A stretch of 64,000 bases of DNA from Lachnospira pectinoschiza (GTDB taxonomy: Bacteria; Bacillota; Clostridia; Lachnospirales; Lachnospiraceae), in the NCBI RefSeq assembly GCF_900103815.1, contig NZ_FNHZ01000004.1, positions 196,705-260,704 of the forward strand. Reading direction: 5' to 3'. Made by a program: the position numbers and the translations under genes. Every line of letters starts with the position of its first letter. Position 1 is the first letter of the stretch. This document shows, in pieces, positions 1-8,017 of the stretch. A model generated the notes under the pieces. That model was not told where the DNA came from. It ran no database searches and worked only from the letters and a program-made list of their open reading frames with translations.

Positions 1-168
1 GCTCCCCAGCCAAACAGCATCGCGCATTTGGCGTCCCTCTCCCCCGCGCACCCTCCCGGAAATACTCCCCAGCCAAACAGCATCGCGCATTTGGCATCCG
101 GGCCCTCCCCACCACTCCCGGTAGTCATACACTGCCGGGAGGGTGCCCGCCGAGGGGGCCTCGGCGGG
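1..168. repeat. GC-rich non-coding block with two 31-bp direct repeats and strong hairpins
   Basis: An exact 31-bp direct repeat occurs at 2-32 and 65-95 (period 63 bp); each copy contains the small inverted repeat GCCAAA...TTTGGC. Next come a hairpin at 114-140 (11-bp stem with one G-U pair, loop CATAC) and a perfect 10-bp hairpin at about 147-169 (CCCGCCGAGG/CCTCGGCGGG). The base composition is far richer in G and C than the surrounding genes, and I see no credible coding frame. The block starts at or before the window edge, so its left boundary is unknown. Confidence 0.7.
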
Positions 169-464
169 GGAATGTGAATCGGGGGATGAAATCCCTTAAT
201 CGTTACGCTCCCCTGGGGCCCATTTATAAACGCATAGGGGGGGGAGGAGGAGAGGCCCCGAAGAAAACCATTGAGCGCCAGTCAGCACTCGCTCCTTAAA
301 AGGGGGGAGGCCCCCTTTTAAGAAGCGAAGTACTGCTACTAGGCGCTCTGAGCGAAAGCGTGTTTTCTGAGGGCGCGCTCTCCCCTCCCCCAAAACACTG
401 CATTAAAAAAGGGGCCCCCTCGGACCCCTAACAAGGAAGGGATTTCATCCCCCCTTCACATTCC
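169..464. repeat. ~296-bp long imperfect hairpin (inverted-repeat element)
   Basis: The left end (169-197) and the reverse complement of the right end (437-464) match almost exactly: both read GGAATGTGAA, then a short difference, then GGGGATGAAATCCCTT. Matching continues inward with interruptions (GGGGCCC near 215-221 and 411-417; GAGCGCC near 273-279 and its complement near 341-347) to a perfect 11-bp apical stem at 296-306/311-321. The whole stretch therefore reads as one inverted duplication about 150 bp per arm. It could be a MITE-like element or a large structured RNA. It lies just downstream of the stop codon at 471. The 65-codon frame inside it (196-393, minus) is not convincing. Confidence 0.7.
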
Positions 465-470
465 ACCACT

Positions 471-1553
471 TCAACGCCCCAACTTAAAGTCCACTACATA
501 CCAACTTCCACTCTTCTTCACCCAAATAATCTTCAAGGTTGTAGGATACTCCCTTACATCCCCGCTATTTGTCACAACAGAAGCTGTTACACTGGCCTCC
601 ACGCTAAAGCAATCCTCTGTGTACTGCTGATAATTGCTTGTTTCAATCTCGCCATAATTAATACTCTTAGGTGTACCATTCCAAGCAATAGCCACAGCAG
701 AATTTGCAAAAAGCTTTCTAGCATTACTAGCAGAAAGCGTATAACTCTGAACTGTGCTCACCTGCTTTGTATTAATTACATAGTCTACATATTCGTAAAT
801 ATAATCACGCACTCTTTGATCTACAGAATTTATAAAATCCTCACTGCACTCAAAAGAATATTCATAGGCAACGATTTTCTCATCCTCTGTTTCCGTTGCC
901 TCTACTGACAATTCATTTCCACTAACACCCACAACCTTCACATCTAAATCACCATAGATGTTATCAAGCTTATAGCTTTTATAAGTAGGTGTCTCAATGT
1001 AATCTACAACATACTCTAAATCCACAACCTCTTCATCATTAGAGCTTACGTAATCATCAGATAATTCAATGCCATTAACAAAAACTGCAGCATTGTTTGG
1101 CGCCTTAATTGTTACAGCTCTTGTTTTATTAAGCTCCGTATTAAAACTTGCTAGGCTATAGTTTGGCATTTTAAAAATCCCCTGCTTGCCATCCTTATTT
1201 AGGCTAATGCTGCCCACCTTGTCTCCATCCTTTATTAAAATGTAACAAGGCTCCTCATCTGTACTGTCATTTCTATTCTTAGTGTAGCTCCACTCTCCAC
1301 TAAGCTCGGACTTTAAATACTCCTTAACAGAGTCCATATTTTCAAACTCAGTAACCTGAATGTCTAAATATGTTAGTAAGTCGTCGATGTCCGATTTATT
1401 CAAATTTTCAACTATCTCCTCGACCTTATATTCTGGTCTAGACTTCTCATAGTTGTCTAAGTAAAACCATAGAACTCCTAAGCCGGCTAGAATTAAAACA
1501 AGTAAGCAAGTAACTACGATTCCATAGACCTTCCAGAAGACTCCCTTCTTCAT
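471..1553 (-). CDS. Membrane-anchored extracellular protein, unknown function
   Basis: The product is 360 aa: a short basic N-terminus, one hydrophobic helix (about residues 8-32), then a long hydrophilic, acidic region that should lie outside the membrane. A middle stretch (AVTIKAPNNAAVFVNGIEL) resembles the beta-rich repeats of TcaA-like surface proteins, and the last ~110 residues look like an NTF2-like fold ending in WYVVDFKL. Both are weak resemblances, and I do not assign a function. I chose the ATG at 1551-1553 because GGGGAGG sits correctly before it; an upstream in-frame TTG at 1568 overlaps that site. The gene lies 18 bp after the NAGPA-domain gene on the same strand, so the two are probably co-transcribed. 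The GC-rich hairpin block begins directly after its stop. Confidence 0.6.
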   Translation of the reverse strand: MKKGVFWKVYGIVVTCLLVLILAGLGVLWFYLDNYEKSRPEYKVEEIVENLNKSDIDDLLTYLDIQVTEFENMDSVKEYLKSELSGEWSYTKNRNDSTDEEPCYILIKDGDKVGSISLNKDGKQGIFKMPNYSLASFNTELNKTRAVTIKAPNNAAVFVNGIELSDDYVSSNDEEVVDLEYVVDYIETPTYKSYKLDNIYGDLDVKVVGVSGNELSVEATETEDEKIVAYEYSFECSEDFINSVDQRVRDYIYEYVDYVINTKQVSTVQSYTLSASNARKLFANSAVAIAWNGTPKSINYGEIETSNYQQYTEDCFSVEASVTASVVTNSGDVREYPTTLKIIWVKKSGSWYVVDFKLGR

Positions 1554-1571
1554 AAATTTCCTCCCCAAATT

Positions 1572-3170
1572 CTACTTAACAATAATTGCTGTTGGTATAA
1601 GTCTTGAGCCTGTAAGCGGTGCAGTACTATTTACATATTCTCCATTATAGTAAAGAGTTGTTGAGCTACCACCATCAAGGTTATAAGCATTTACAGCGCC
1701 GTATTCTAACATTACGTCAATGATGTCTGCAAATGTAGCACCAATACTGTTAATCTGTCTACCATCAATTACAAGTAGCAAAACCGTTCCGTCGGCGCAC
1801 TGGCCTATTGCGGTTCTTGGATTGATTCCACTACCTGTTCCATAAACTGTTGTTGCCACGCCATTTACAATTAAAGTTGGGCCGTAACAACAGCAATCTC
1901 TAATTCCTCTATCAATTGCCTGCTGACCTGTCATACTACCTACAACTAAGACATTGTTACTATCAAAGCCTGCAATATCGTAGGTTTTATCAAGTTCACC
2001 AGCTAATAATTCACCATTTGAAATAACAAGACCTATTGGTGTGCCGCCATTTCCCATACCATTAGTATCTTCAAAGCCACCGCCGTTTACACCTGCGACT
2101 GCCCCGTATCTTTCAACAATTGCATCTACGTGTAAGCCGTAGCCGCCAAATGTACCACAAGTTCCTACCATAACTCTTGAAGGATCCTTTATCTTTAAAA
2201 GATAACCATTATAAGAGCCACCATTAATTTCAACTAATTCGATACCATCTTCGTCAGTTGTAGTGCCTGTGTTTTCTGTGTCTACATTTTCAGAAGTCAC
2301 ATTTATTAAAGAGGAATCTGTAACCTCATCTGTTAGTTCGATGGAATTTTGTGACTGAATTTCATCAATTACTTCTGCTGAAACAAAAGTTGTAGCTAGA
2401 AACTTTCCTGCACTAGTTTCAAGTACAGAATTTACAAAAAGGTTTCTGGCTGCCTTCGATGGGCCATGCTCAATTATAAGTACTAGGCCTAAAAGGGCTA
2501 GAACTATGATAATCACAGCCGTTAGAATACAAAGAGCAATCCTTCCAAAGATTTTCTTTGCCCCAAGTTTTTTCTTCTCAGGTAAATTTTTTTCAGACTT
2601 CTTTTTACTTTTTATGTCATCAAAAAAATTATCTGCTAAATCTTCTTCAGAATCATCATCTATAAGAATATCCTGCTCTTCTTTAGATAGCTTTTCCTCA
2701 TTAGTAATATCCTTTTTTATATCTTCTTTAATTTCTTCTTTAATTTCTTCATTTAAGTTATAATCCTTGGCATTTAAATCCCTTGGATCTAAATCCTCGA
2801 TTTCAATAATCTCAACCTGGTCATTAGGCTGAAGGCTTTTGACATCTTTGCTCTGCCTCGATAAGTCCTCAAGCTTAGATAAATCCTTAGGAGTCTCCTC
2901 CTTAATTTCCTTAGCTTCCTTAGCTCCTAGAAGTTTTTTATCCTCTTTAACTTCTTTTTTACTAGGAATTTCCTTATCCTCTTTTAGTACAGAAGCCTCT
3001 TCGTTATTAGTCTTTGCAGCATCCTTCTTAGCTATAAAATCCTCATCTGCTGCCACATCTCTTTTTCTCCACTCCGGAGAATAACCCCAAATTTTCTTCT
3101 CATTCTCAAGAATTTCTTCCTTTGAGAGCTCGATTAAATCGATCTCCACATTTTTCTTTCTTTTTAACAT
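1572..3170 (-). CDS. Membrane-anchored phosphodiester glycosidase (NAGPA-domain) protein
   Basis: The product is 532 aa. Residues 1-205 are very rich in Lys, Glu and Asp and should be cytoplasmic. One transmembrane helix follows (about 210-234), then an extracellular C-terminal domain of the NAGPA / phosphodiester-glycosidase family (PF09992). Family marks visible are GVNGGGFED, TPIGLVISNGEL, NPRTAIGQ, LLLVIDGRQ and the conserved end NLDGGSSTTLYYNG. Bacterial members are linked to exopolysaccharide or wall glycan metabolism; the substrate here is unknown. The ATG at 3168-3170 follows AGAGGTAGAGG. It is the first gene of a probable two-gene operon with 471-1553. The long charged N-terminus is unusual for the family and may bind a cytoplasmic partner (inference). 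Confidence 0.8.
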   Translation of the reverse strand: MLKRKKNVEIDLIELSKEEILENEKKIWGYSPEWRKRDVAADEDFIAKKDAAKTNNEEASVLKEDKEIPSKKEVKEDKKLLGAKEAKEIKEETPKDLSKLEDLSRQSKDVKSLQPNDQVEIIEIEDLDPRDLNAKDYNLNEEIKEEIKEDIKKDITNEEKLSKEEQDILIDDDSEEDLADNFFDDIKSKKKSEKNLPEKKKLGAKKIFGRIALCILTAVIIIVLALLGLVLIIEHGPSKAARNLFVNSVLETSAGKFLATTFVSAEVIDEIQSQNSIELTDEVTDSSLINVTSENVDTENTGTTTDEDGIELVEINGGSYNGYLLKIKDPSRVMVGTCGTFGGYGLHVDAIVERYGAVAGVNGGGFEDTNGMGNGGTPIGLVISNGELLAGELDKTYDIAGFDSNNVLVVGSMTGQQAIDRGIRDCCCYGPTLIVNGVATTVYGTGSGINPRTAIGQCADGTVLLLVIDGRQINSIGATFADIIDVMLEYGAVNAYNLDGGSSTTLYYNGEYVNSTAPLTGSRLIPTAIIVK

Positions 3171-3506
3171 CCTCTACCTCTTTTTCTGCTGCAAAAACTG
3201 CAGTCTTCCAACAACTAAATAATTTCCCCATAGCTATTGAACATTATGCCTCGTTATTTTAGTATGCCTAGATAGTTTCCATCCCTAAAAACTACTAGTA
3301 AATATTTTTCTATAACTCTTCTAATAAAAATATTACTCTATTATATACGAATATTCAAGTAAAAAAAGGGATTATACTAGTAATTTCTACTAATATAATC
3401 CCGAAATCTTTAGATGCCTTGTCTGATTTTTTCAAAGCTCCCTAATTAGATTGTATTTAGAGTCCTATCGACCCTGCGGATACAGTACCCGTCCCACACT
3501 AAAAGC
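3171..3506. other. Intergenic region: leader of the NAGPA gene and terminator of the next gene
   Basis: No gene is visible. From right to left it holds the 3' end of the transcript from 3507-3731 with its terminator (3361-3402), a TATAAT-like sequence on the minus strand near 3342-3347 without a good -35, an AT-rich inverted repeat at about 3297-3340, and about 120 bases of leader before the start at 3170. The stretch 3420-3500 is richer in G and C and unexplained; I found no tRNA or known riboswitch fold in it. Confidence 0.4.
3361..3402 (-). terminator. Rho-independent terminator of 3507-3731
   Basis: Arms GGGATTATA (3368-3376) and TATAATCCC (3394-3402) extend inward by TAGTA/TACTA after one mismatch, leaving a five-base loop. 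Seven As at 3361-3367 give the U-tract on the minus strand. Confidence 0.85.
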
Positions 3507-3731
3507 TTACTCTCCTAAAACTGCTTTAGCTTTGTCGTATGAATCTACATGAATGTAGATATCACATTTACTTGATTTACTGTTATTCATAAATTTGAGA
3601 AGACCACCATGTAAATTCCACTTCTCAAAATATGAAATGTTATTTCTTCTAAGAACACGCTCAATCTGCTTGCTCTCTTCCATAGAAACGTCAGCTTTAA
3701 GTAAACGTTCTGTAGTCATCATCTCTGCCAC
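3507..3731 (-). CDS. Small conserved-looking protein, possibly DUF2007-like
   Basis: The product is 74 aa, soluble, with no signal peptide or membrane helix. It predicts as helix-strand-helix-strand: a helix over MEESKQIERVLRRNN, strands around ISYFEKW and CDIYIHV, and a C-terminal helix (DKAKAVLGE). The order resembles the short putative signal-transducing DUF2007 proteins, but similarity is weak and this is a guess. The start is a GTG at 3729-3731, six bases after GAGGTG; ATG codons a few residues on (MM) are alternatives. It has its own terminator and is divergent from ilvE. Confidence 0.5.
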   Translation of the reverse strand: MAEMMTTERLLKADVSMEESKQIERVLRRNNISYFEKWNLHGGLLKFMNNSKSSKCDIYIHVDSYDKAKAVLGE

Positions 3732-4001
3732 TTAAAACACCTCAATTCTTATTGCCCCATATTTTAATCCATCACGGATGTTTTTTATGCTAGACCACTG
3801 CCTACCACAAAACCCCTTCTAACTACATTTATTATAGCACAAATTATTTTTTAAAATCTACTTTAGTTTCTAATGTTTTTCATATATACAGTATACAAAG
3901 TTAGGCAGAAAAACTGTAAAATATTAAGAGAGAGTTTCCTCTATTTTCTTTTTTAATGTGTAGCTACACATTTTCCTTACAGATATTAACTGAGTTCTTT
4001 G

Positions 4002-4034
4002 AGTTGTATGACAAGTTTTGTAAGTTGTATGACA
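4002..4034. promoter_or_regulatory. Tandem 12-bp repeats upstream of the ilvE promoter
   Basis: AGTTGTATGACA occurs at 4002-4013 and again at 4023-4034, a 21-bp period (two helical turns), ending six bases before the -35 at 4041. This arrangement suits a dimeric regulator binding one face of the DNA. The regulator is unknown. Confidence 0.5.
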
Positions 4035-4040
4035 TTTATA

Positions 4041-4070
4041 TTGACATAAGTTATTTATAAGAGTTAAAAT
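4041..4070 (+). promoter_or_regulatory. ilvE promoter (TTGACA-N18-TAAAAT)
   Basis: The -35 TTGACA is at 4041-4046 and the -10 TAAAAT at 4065-4070, with an 18-bp spacer, about 60 bases before the chosen start codon. Confidence 0.7.
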
Positions 4071-4132
4071 ATCATAAAACACATAGATTATTTTACTTAT
4101 TGTGTCTATATTTGGGAAAGGAAGTACTTTTT

Positions 4133-5161
4133 ATGGCAGAGAAAAAAGATATTGATTGGGCCAATATTGGTTTTGGTTACATGAAGACAGATGCAAGATA
4201 TGTAACTAATTTTAAAAATGGAGCATGGGACGAAGGATGCATCACAGATGATGATAAGGTTGTTTTAAGCGAATGTGCTGGCGTATTACAGTATGCTCAG
4301 ACATGTTTTGAGGGTCTTAAGGCTTATACAACTAAGGACGGTCACATCGTTACATTTAGACCTGACCTCAATGCTAGCAGATTAAATGATTCATGTGAGA
4401 GACTTGAAATGCCTACATTACCAGAAGGCAGATTCTTAGAGGCACTTGATAAGCTCGTTCTTGCAAACAAGGAATGGGTTCCACCTTACGGTTCAGGCGC
4501 AACTCTCTACATTAGACCATATATGTTTGGTACAAATCCTGTTATCGGTGTTAAGCCAGCAGATGAATACCAGTTTAGAATGTTTGCAACTCCAGTTGGA
4601 CCTTACTTTAAGGGTGGTGCTAAGCCTATCGTTATTAAGGTTTCAGATTTTGATAGAGCAGCTCCACACGGAACAGGTAATATCAAGGCTGGTCTTAACT
4701 ATGCAATGAGCCTTTACCCTATCGTTAAAGCTCATGAAGAAGGTTTTGCTGAAAATATGTACCTTGACGCAGCAACTAGAACTAACGTTGAGGAAACAGG
4801 TGGTGCAAACTTCTTATTCGTAACTAAGGACGGAAAGGTTGTTACACCTAAGTCAGATAGTATCTTACCTTCAATCACAAGACGTTCACTTGTTTATGTT
4901 GCTAAGGAAATCCTTGGTCTTGAAGTTGAAGAAAGAGTTGTTCCATTTGAAGAAGTTAAGGACTTTGCTGAATGTGGTCTTTGCGGTACTGCTGCAGTTA
5001 TTTCACCAGTTGGTAAGATTAACGATCACGGCAAGGAAATCTGCTTCCCAAGTGGTATGGAGGAAATGGGTCCTGTAACTAAGAAGTTATATGAGACATT
5101 ACTTGGAATTCAGCAGGGAACAATTGAAGCTCCAGAAGGTTGGATTCATACAATTTGCTAA
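4133..5161 (+). CDS. ilvE: Branched-chain amino-acid aminotransferase
   Basis: This PLP fold-type IV enzyme of 342 aa transfers the amino group between glutamate and leucine, isoleucine or valine, the last step of their synthesis. Family marks are CFEGLKAY near the N-terminus, LYIRPYMFGT, GTGNIKAGLNYA with the Schiff-base lysine (about residue 185), the cofactor-contacting stretch NVEETGGANFLFV, and GTAAVISPVG near the end. These place it in the BCAT2-like group. I chose the ATG at 4133 after AAAGGAAG; an in-frame TTG at 4100 would add 11 residues but lacks a ribosome site. It is a single-gene unit with its own promoter and terminator, and a tandem repeat just upstream suggests specific control. 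Confidence 0.95.
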   Translation: MAEKKDIDWANIGFGYMKTDARYVTNFKNGAWDEGCITDDDKVVLSECAGVLQYAQTCFEGLKAYTTKDGHIVTFRPDLNASRLNDSCERLEMPTLPEGRFLEALDKLVLANKEWVPPYGSGATLYIRPYMFGTNPVIGVKPADEYQFRMFATPVGPYFKGGAKPIVIKVSDFDRAAPHGTGNIKAGLNYAMSLYPIVKAHEEGFAENMYLDAATRTNVEETGGANFLFVTKDGKVVTPKSDSILPSITRRSLVYVAKEILGLEVEERVVPFEEVKDFAECGLCGTAAVISPVGKINDHGKEICFPSGMEEMGPVTKKLYETLLGIQQGTIEAPEGWIHTIC

Positions 5162-5188
5162 AAATCCTATTCTTAAATAATATCAAAG

Positions 5189-5218
5189 AGATGGCAGTAG
5201 TTTTACTGTCATCTTTTT
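5189..5218 (+). terminator. ilvE terminator
   Basis: Stem AGATGGCAGTA (5189-5199) and TACTGTCATCT (5204-5214) around GTTT, one G-U pair, then TTTT. Confidence 0.85.
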
Positions 5219-5295
5219 ATTTGCTTATTTTCCTAAGAGATACATTTTCATTCCTATAAATCTGTAATATCAAGGAAAGAAAAAAATTTTCTTTA

Positions 5296-5324
5296 TTGCT
5301 TTAAATTTGTCTTAGGTCTACAAT
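5296..5324 (+). promoter_or_regulatory. Promoter of the MATE gene (TTGCTT-N17-TACAAT)
   Basis: The -35 TTGCTT is at 5296-5301 and the -10 TACAAT at 5319-5324, 40 bases before the start at 5365. Confidence 0.5.
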
Positions 5325-5364
5325 ACAATTCGTTTCATGTAAATTTTTTAGATCGGAGTTTTTT

Positions 5365-6699
5365 ATGATATTTTCCAATAAGGACTTAAAGAAACTTATT
5401 ATCCCTTTAATGGGTGAGCAAGTTCTTTCTTTAACAGTTGGTTTTGTGGATCAGCTCATGGTTTCACAGGCAGGTGAAGCTGCTGTTGCTGGTGTCGCAT
5501 TAGTAGATAATATTAACCGACTTATTATTCAGATTATGGCTGCCCTTGCAACAGGTGGTGCCGTAATTTGTAGCCAATATATTGGTGCAGGTAATGAGAA
5601 GAGAACAAAGAAGGCTGCTGGTCAGCTAGAAACAGTACTTCTTGTATTTGCCCTAATTATGATGGGAATTTCCGTTATATTTGCAAGACCGGTTTTATCA
5701 GGAATCTTTGGTAATACTGAAGCTGCTATTATGAACTTTGCAGTTCTTTACTTTACAGTTACAGCTATTTCATATCCTTTCCTTGGTATTTACAATGCCG
5801 GAGCTGCCATATTTAGAAGTGTGGGAAATTCAAAAATCAGTTTATACATAAGCTTAGTTATGAACATTGTAAATATTATTGGCAATGCTATATTTGTTCT
5901 AAGCTTTCACTGGGGTGTCTTTGGTGTTGCCCTATCTACACTTTTAAGTAGAGTTTTTGGTAGTGCCATTATGAGCTACTTCATTATGCGAGAGAAATCA
6001 CCAATTAGACTTAATAAGCTTGCTGACTACCTTCCAAACTTCTCACTTATTAAGAAGATTCTCTTTATAGGTATTCCTTCTGGTATTGAAAATGGAATGT
6101 TCCAGATCGGTAAACTTATGGTTGTCCGCATGGTTACAACCCTTGGACAGGCAGCTATTGCTGCTAACTCAGTTAGTTACACCATAATCGACTTTGCTAA
6201 TATCCCAGCAAGTTCCATGGGACTCGCCCTTATTACAGTAGTCGGTCAGTGTATTGGTGCTGGTAGAAAAGATGAAGCCAAGCACTATGTTAAAAAGATA
6301 CTTCTTTGGGCCTACATAGGAGACTGGATTTGCAACATAACCCTATTCTTCCTTGGTCACTACATTCCAACTTGGTTTAACTTATCTCCTGAGGCTGTGG
6401 ATATTGCCACTGTGGTACTTAGAGCCTTTAATATTACATCTCTATTTATCTGGCCATTATCCTTTACAATGCCAAATGCCCTTAGAGCCGCAGGTGATGT
6501 GCATTACACCATGATAGTAAGCATCCTTTCTATGTGGATATTCAGAGTCGGTAGTAGTTACATTTTCGGACTAGTCCTAGGCTTTGGCGTGCTTGGTGTA
6601 TGGATTGGTATGTTTATTGATTGGGGCTGCCGTTCCCTATTCTTTGGAATTAGATTCCTAAACGGCAAATGGATTCAAAAAGAAGCTTTGACAAATTAA
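5365..6699 (+). CDS. MATE family multidrug/cation antiporter
   Basis: An integral membrane protein of 444 aa with about twelve hydrophobic helices in two homologous halves, the MATE (NorM/DinF-like) layout. These proteins export cationic drugs or metabolites using a Na+ or H+ gradient. Visible marks: GEQVLSLTVGFVDQLMVS at the N-terminus, SQYIGAG after helix 2, the matching GQCIGAGRKDEA in the second half, and IGNAIFV in the middle. GGAG lies six bases before the ATG. It is monocistronic, with its own promoter and a bidirectional terminator shared with the converging aldolase gene. The natural substrate cannot be told from sequence. Confidence 0.93.
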   Translation: MIFSNKDLKKLIIPLMGEQVLSLTVGFVDQLMVSQAGEAAVAGVALVDNINRLIIQIMAALATGGAVICSQYIGAGNEKRTKKAAGQLETVLLVFALIMMGISVIFARPVLSGIFGNTEAAIMNFAVLYFTVTAISYPFLGIYNAGAAIFRSVGNSKISLYISLVMNIVNIIGNAIFVLSFHWGVFGVALSTLLSRVFGSAIMSYFIMREKSPIRLNKLADYLPNFSLIKKILFIGIPSGIENGMFQIGKLMVVRMVTTLGQAAIAANSVSYTIIDFANIPASSMGLALITVVGQCIGAGRKDEAKHYVKKILLWAYIGDWICNITLFFLGHYIPTWFNLSPEAVDIATVVLRAFNITSLFIWPLSFTMPNALRAAGDVHYTMIVSILSMWIFRVGSSYIFGLVLGFGVLGVWIGMFIDWGCRSLFFGIRFLNGKWIQKEALTN

Positions 6700-6728
6700 A
6701 TTTGCTTACTTTCATTCCTATATAAAAC

Positions 6729-6757
6729 AAAAAAGACTGCAAATTGCAGTCTTTTTT
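6729..6757. terminator. Bidirectional terminator between the MATE and aldolase genes
   Basis: Perfect 13-bp stem AAAAAAGACTGCA (6729-6741) and its complement (6745-6757), loop AAT. Runs of A on the left and T on the right let it serve both convergent genes. Confidence 0.9.
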
Positions 6758-6793
6758 GTTTGGTTATATAAAGTATGAAATAGTGAAAATATC

Positions 6794-7768
6794 TTACTCG
6801 TAGGCTGTAACCTCTGTATAAAACTTAGAGTAATCAGTTCTCTTCTCAGCTGTAAACGCAATAGCAGCTCTTGGATGCTGATTAGCCTGTCCTGTAATAA
6901 CATATTGAATATCTGAACCCCAAGTCACACCGCTTGCCTTAAGTGGCACCATATGCTCCTGGATAAATTTGAAAATGTTAGCAATCTTATACTTAGGATT
7001 TCTAAGGAATCCAAGTAATAATTCTGTACAGCAGTTTCCTGCGCCTCTACCCATACCATTAACAGTTGCATCTAAGTAGCTAATACCGATGCTTGCTGTC
7101 TGAATAGTGTTAGCAAAAGCAAGCTGCTGATTGTTGTGAGCATGAATACCAATTGCCTTGTTGTACTTTTCCCCAACTGCTAAGTACTTCTCAGCTAATC
7201 TGCACATCTGCTCTGGGAATAATGAACCGTAGCTATCAACTAAGTAAATTACATTAGCTGAGCTCTTACCTAAAAGTTCAAGAGCTAAATCAAGTTCTGT
7301 CTCAGAAGCTGTTGAAATAGCCATAATGTTTACAGTTACTTCATAACCCTTCTTAGCAAAGTCCTCAATCATCTCAATAGCTGCTGGTATCTGGTAGATA
7401 TAAGTAGCGACTCTAATGAGATCAACCACGCTCTCTGACTTTGGTGGGATATCATTAAGATCAGTTCTACCTACATCTGCCATAACTGCGATCTTAAGAT
7501 CTGTATTATTCTCGCCTACAACAGCGCGAATATCTTCTTCATTACAAAACTTCCACTTACCGAAGTCCTTTGGATCAAAAACCTCCTTAGAAGCCTTGTA
7601 ACCAAATTCCATATAATCAATTCCTGCGGCAACATTTGCCTTATATAAATCACGGACGAAGTCATCTGAGAACTCAAAATTATTAACAAGTCCTCCATCA
7701 CGTAATGTACAGTCAACTACTTTAATGTCTGGTCTAAACGACGTTAAGTCACCTTTTTGTTCCAACAT
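6794..7768 (-). CDS. Aldolase-type TIM-barrel enzyme (DRE-TIM / HMGL-like family)
   Basis: The product is 324 aa. The N-terminus (VVDCTLRDGG) carries the DRE-TIM metallolyase signature (T-L-R-D-G) with the Arg-Asp pair that binds metal and the keto-acid substrate. GIHAHNNQQLAFAN carries the HxH metal ligands and AHNN motif, and GMGRGAGNCCTELLL the conserved glycine loop. The family includes 4-hydroxy-2-oxovalerate aldolase (DmpG), HMG-CoA lyase and isopropylmalate synthase. No acylating dehydrogenase partner (DmpF) lies nearby, so catechol-type degradation is unlikely and the substrate is open. The ATG at 7766-7768 follows a near-perfect TAGGAGGAAAG. A consensus promoter with a palindrome at the transcript start lies upstream, so this gene is probably regulated and starts its own unit. 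Confidence 0.8.
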   Translation of the reverse strand: MLEQKGDLTSFRPDIKVVDCTLRDGGLVNNFEFSDDFVRDLYKANVAAGIDYMEFGYKASKEVFDPKDFGKWKFCNEEDIRAVVGENNTDLKIAVMADVGRTDLNDIPPKSESVVDLIRVATYIYQIPAAIEMIEDFAKKGYEVTVNIMAISTASETELDLALELLGKSSANVIYLVDSYGSLFPEQMCRLAEKYLAVGEKYNKAIGIHAHNNQQLAFANTIQTASIGISYLDATVNGMGRGAGNCCTELLLGFLRNPKYKIANIFKFIQEHMVPLKASGVTWGSDIQYVITGQANQHPRAAIAFTAEKRTDYSKFYTEVTAYE

Positions 7769-7888
7769 ATCACTTTCCTCCTAATAAGAATCCTTATGAA
7801 AATGCATCATTTCTCACATTTACTACATATCCTAATTTTGTATTGTTGCTTATCTTGTCTGCAAATTTTTTTGCATTTTCTTTATTCG

Positions 7889-7911
7889 CTTTAAAGCGTT
7901 ACGCTTTAAAG
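7889..7911. promoter_or_regulatory. Perfect 10-bp inverted repeat at the aldolase transcript start
   Basis: CTTTAAAGCG (7889-7898), loop TTA, CGCTTTAAAG (7902-7911). It lies just downstream of the -10 on the minus strand and has no U-tract, so it reads as an operator or a 5' leader hairpin rather than a terminator. Confidence 0.6.
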
Positions 7912-7922
7912 TACTAAATTGA

Positions 7923-7951
7923 ATTATAATCATTTTTATTCTTTATGTCAA
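7923..7951 (-). promoter_or_regulatory. Consensus sigma-A promoter of the aldolase gene
   Basis: On the minus strand TTGACA (7946-7951), 17-bp spacer, TATAAT (7923-7928): a full consensus match. The transcript should begin near 7916 with about 150 bases of leader. Confidence 0.85.
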
Positions 7952-7962
7952 CCTAATTTGTG

Positions 7963-7998
7963 AAAAAAAGTGGTAAAGTTTTCTACCTTACCACTTGT
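7963..7998 (-). terminator. Terminator of the PTS IIC gene
   Basis: Stem AAGTGGTAA (7968-7976) and TTACCACTT (7988-7996), with a run of As to its left that becomes the U-tract on the minus strand. Confidence 0.85.
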
Positions 7999-8017
7999 CA
8001 ATTTCTTATTGAATTTT

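Larger units (their letters stand above)
3732..4132. other. Divergent intergenic region between 3507-3731 and ilvE
   Basis: About 400 bp of AT-rich DNA without a gene. It holds the sigma-A-type promoter of ilvE (4041-4070), a tandem 12-bp repeat just upstream of it (4002-4034), and presumably the promoter of the small leftward gene, which I could not place. No T-box or other riboswitch was recognised. Confidence 0.6.

Noticed and set aside
196..393. 65-codon minus-strand open frame in the GC-rich hairpin block
   Set aside because: It lies inside the long inverted repeat, is Pro/Arg/Leu-rich as expected from GC-rich DNA, and resembles no protein I know.
2506..3084. Plus-strand Ser/Phe-rich open frames opposite the NAGPA gene
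   Set aside because: These are antisense shadows of the Lys/Glu-rich N-terminus of the minus-strand gene.
3403..3506. tRNA or SRP-like RNA
   Set aside because: The GC-rich patch has neither a cloverleaf with a TTCGA loop nor the conserved SRP tetraloop helix.
3732..4132. T-box or CodY control of ilvE
   Set aside because: I see no specifier stem, no T-box sequence and no convincing CodY box; only the tandem repeat and the promoter.
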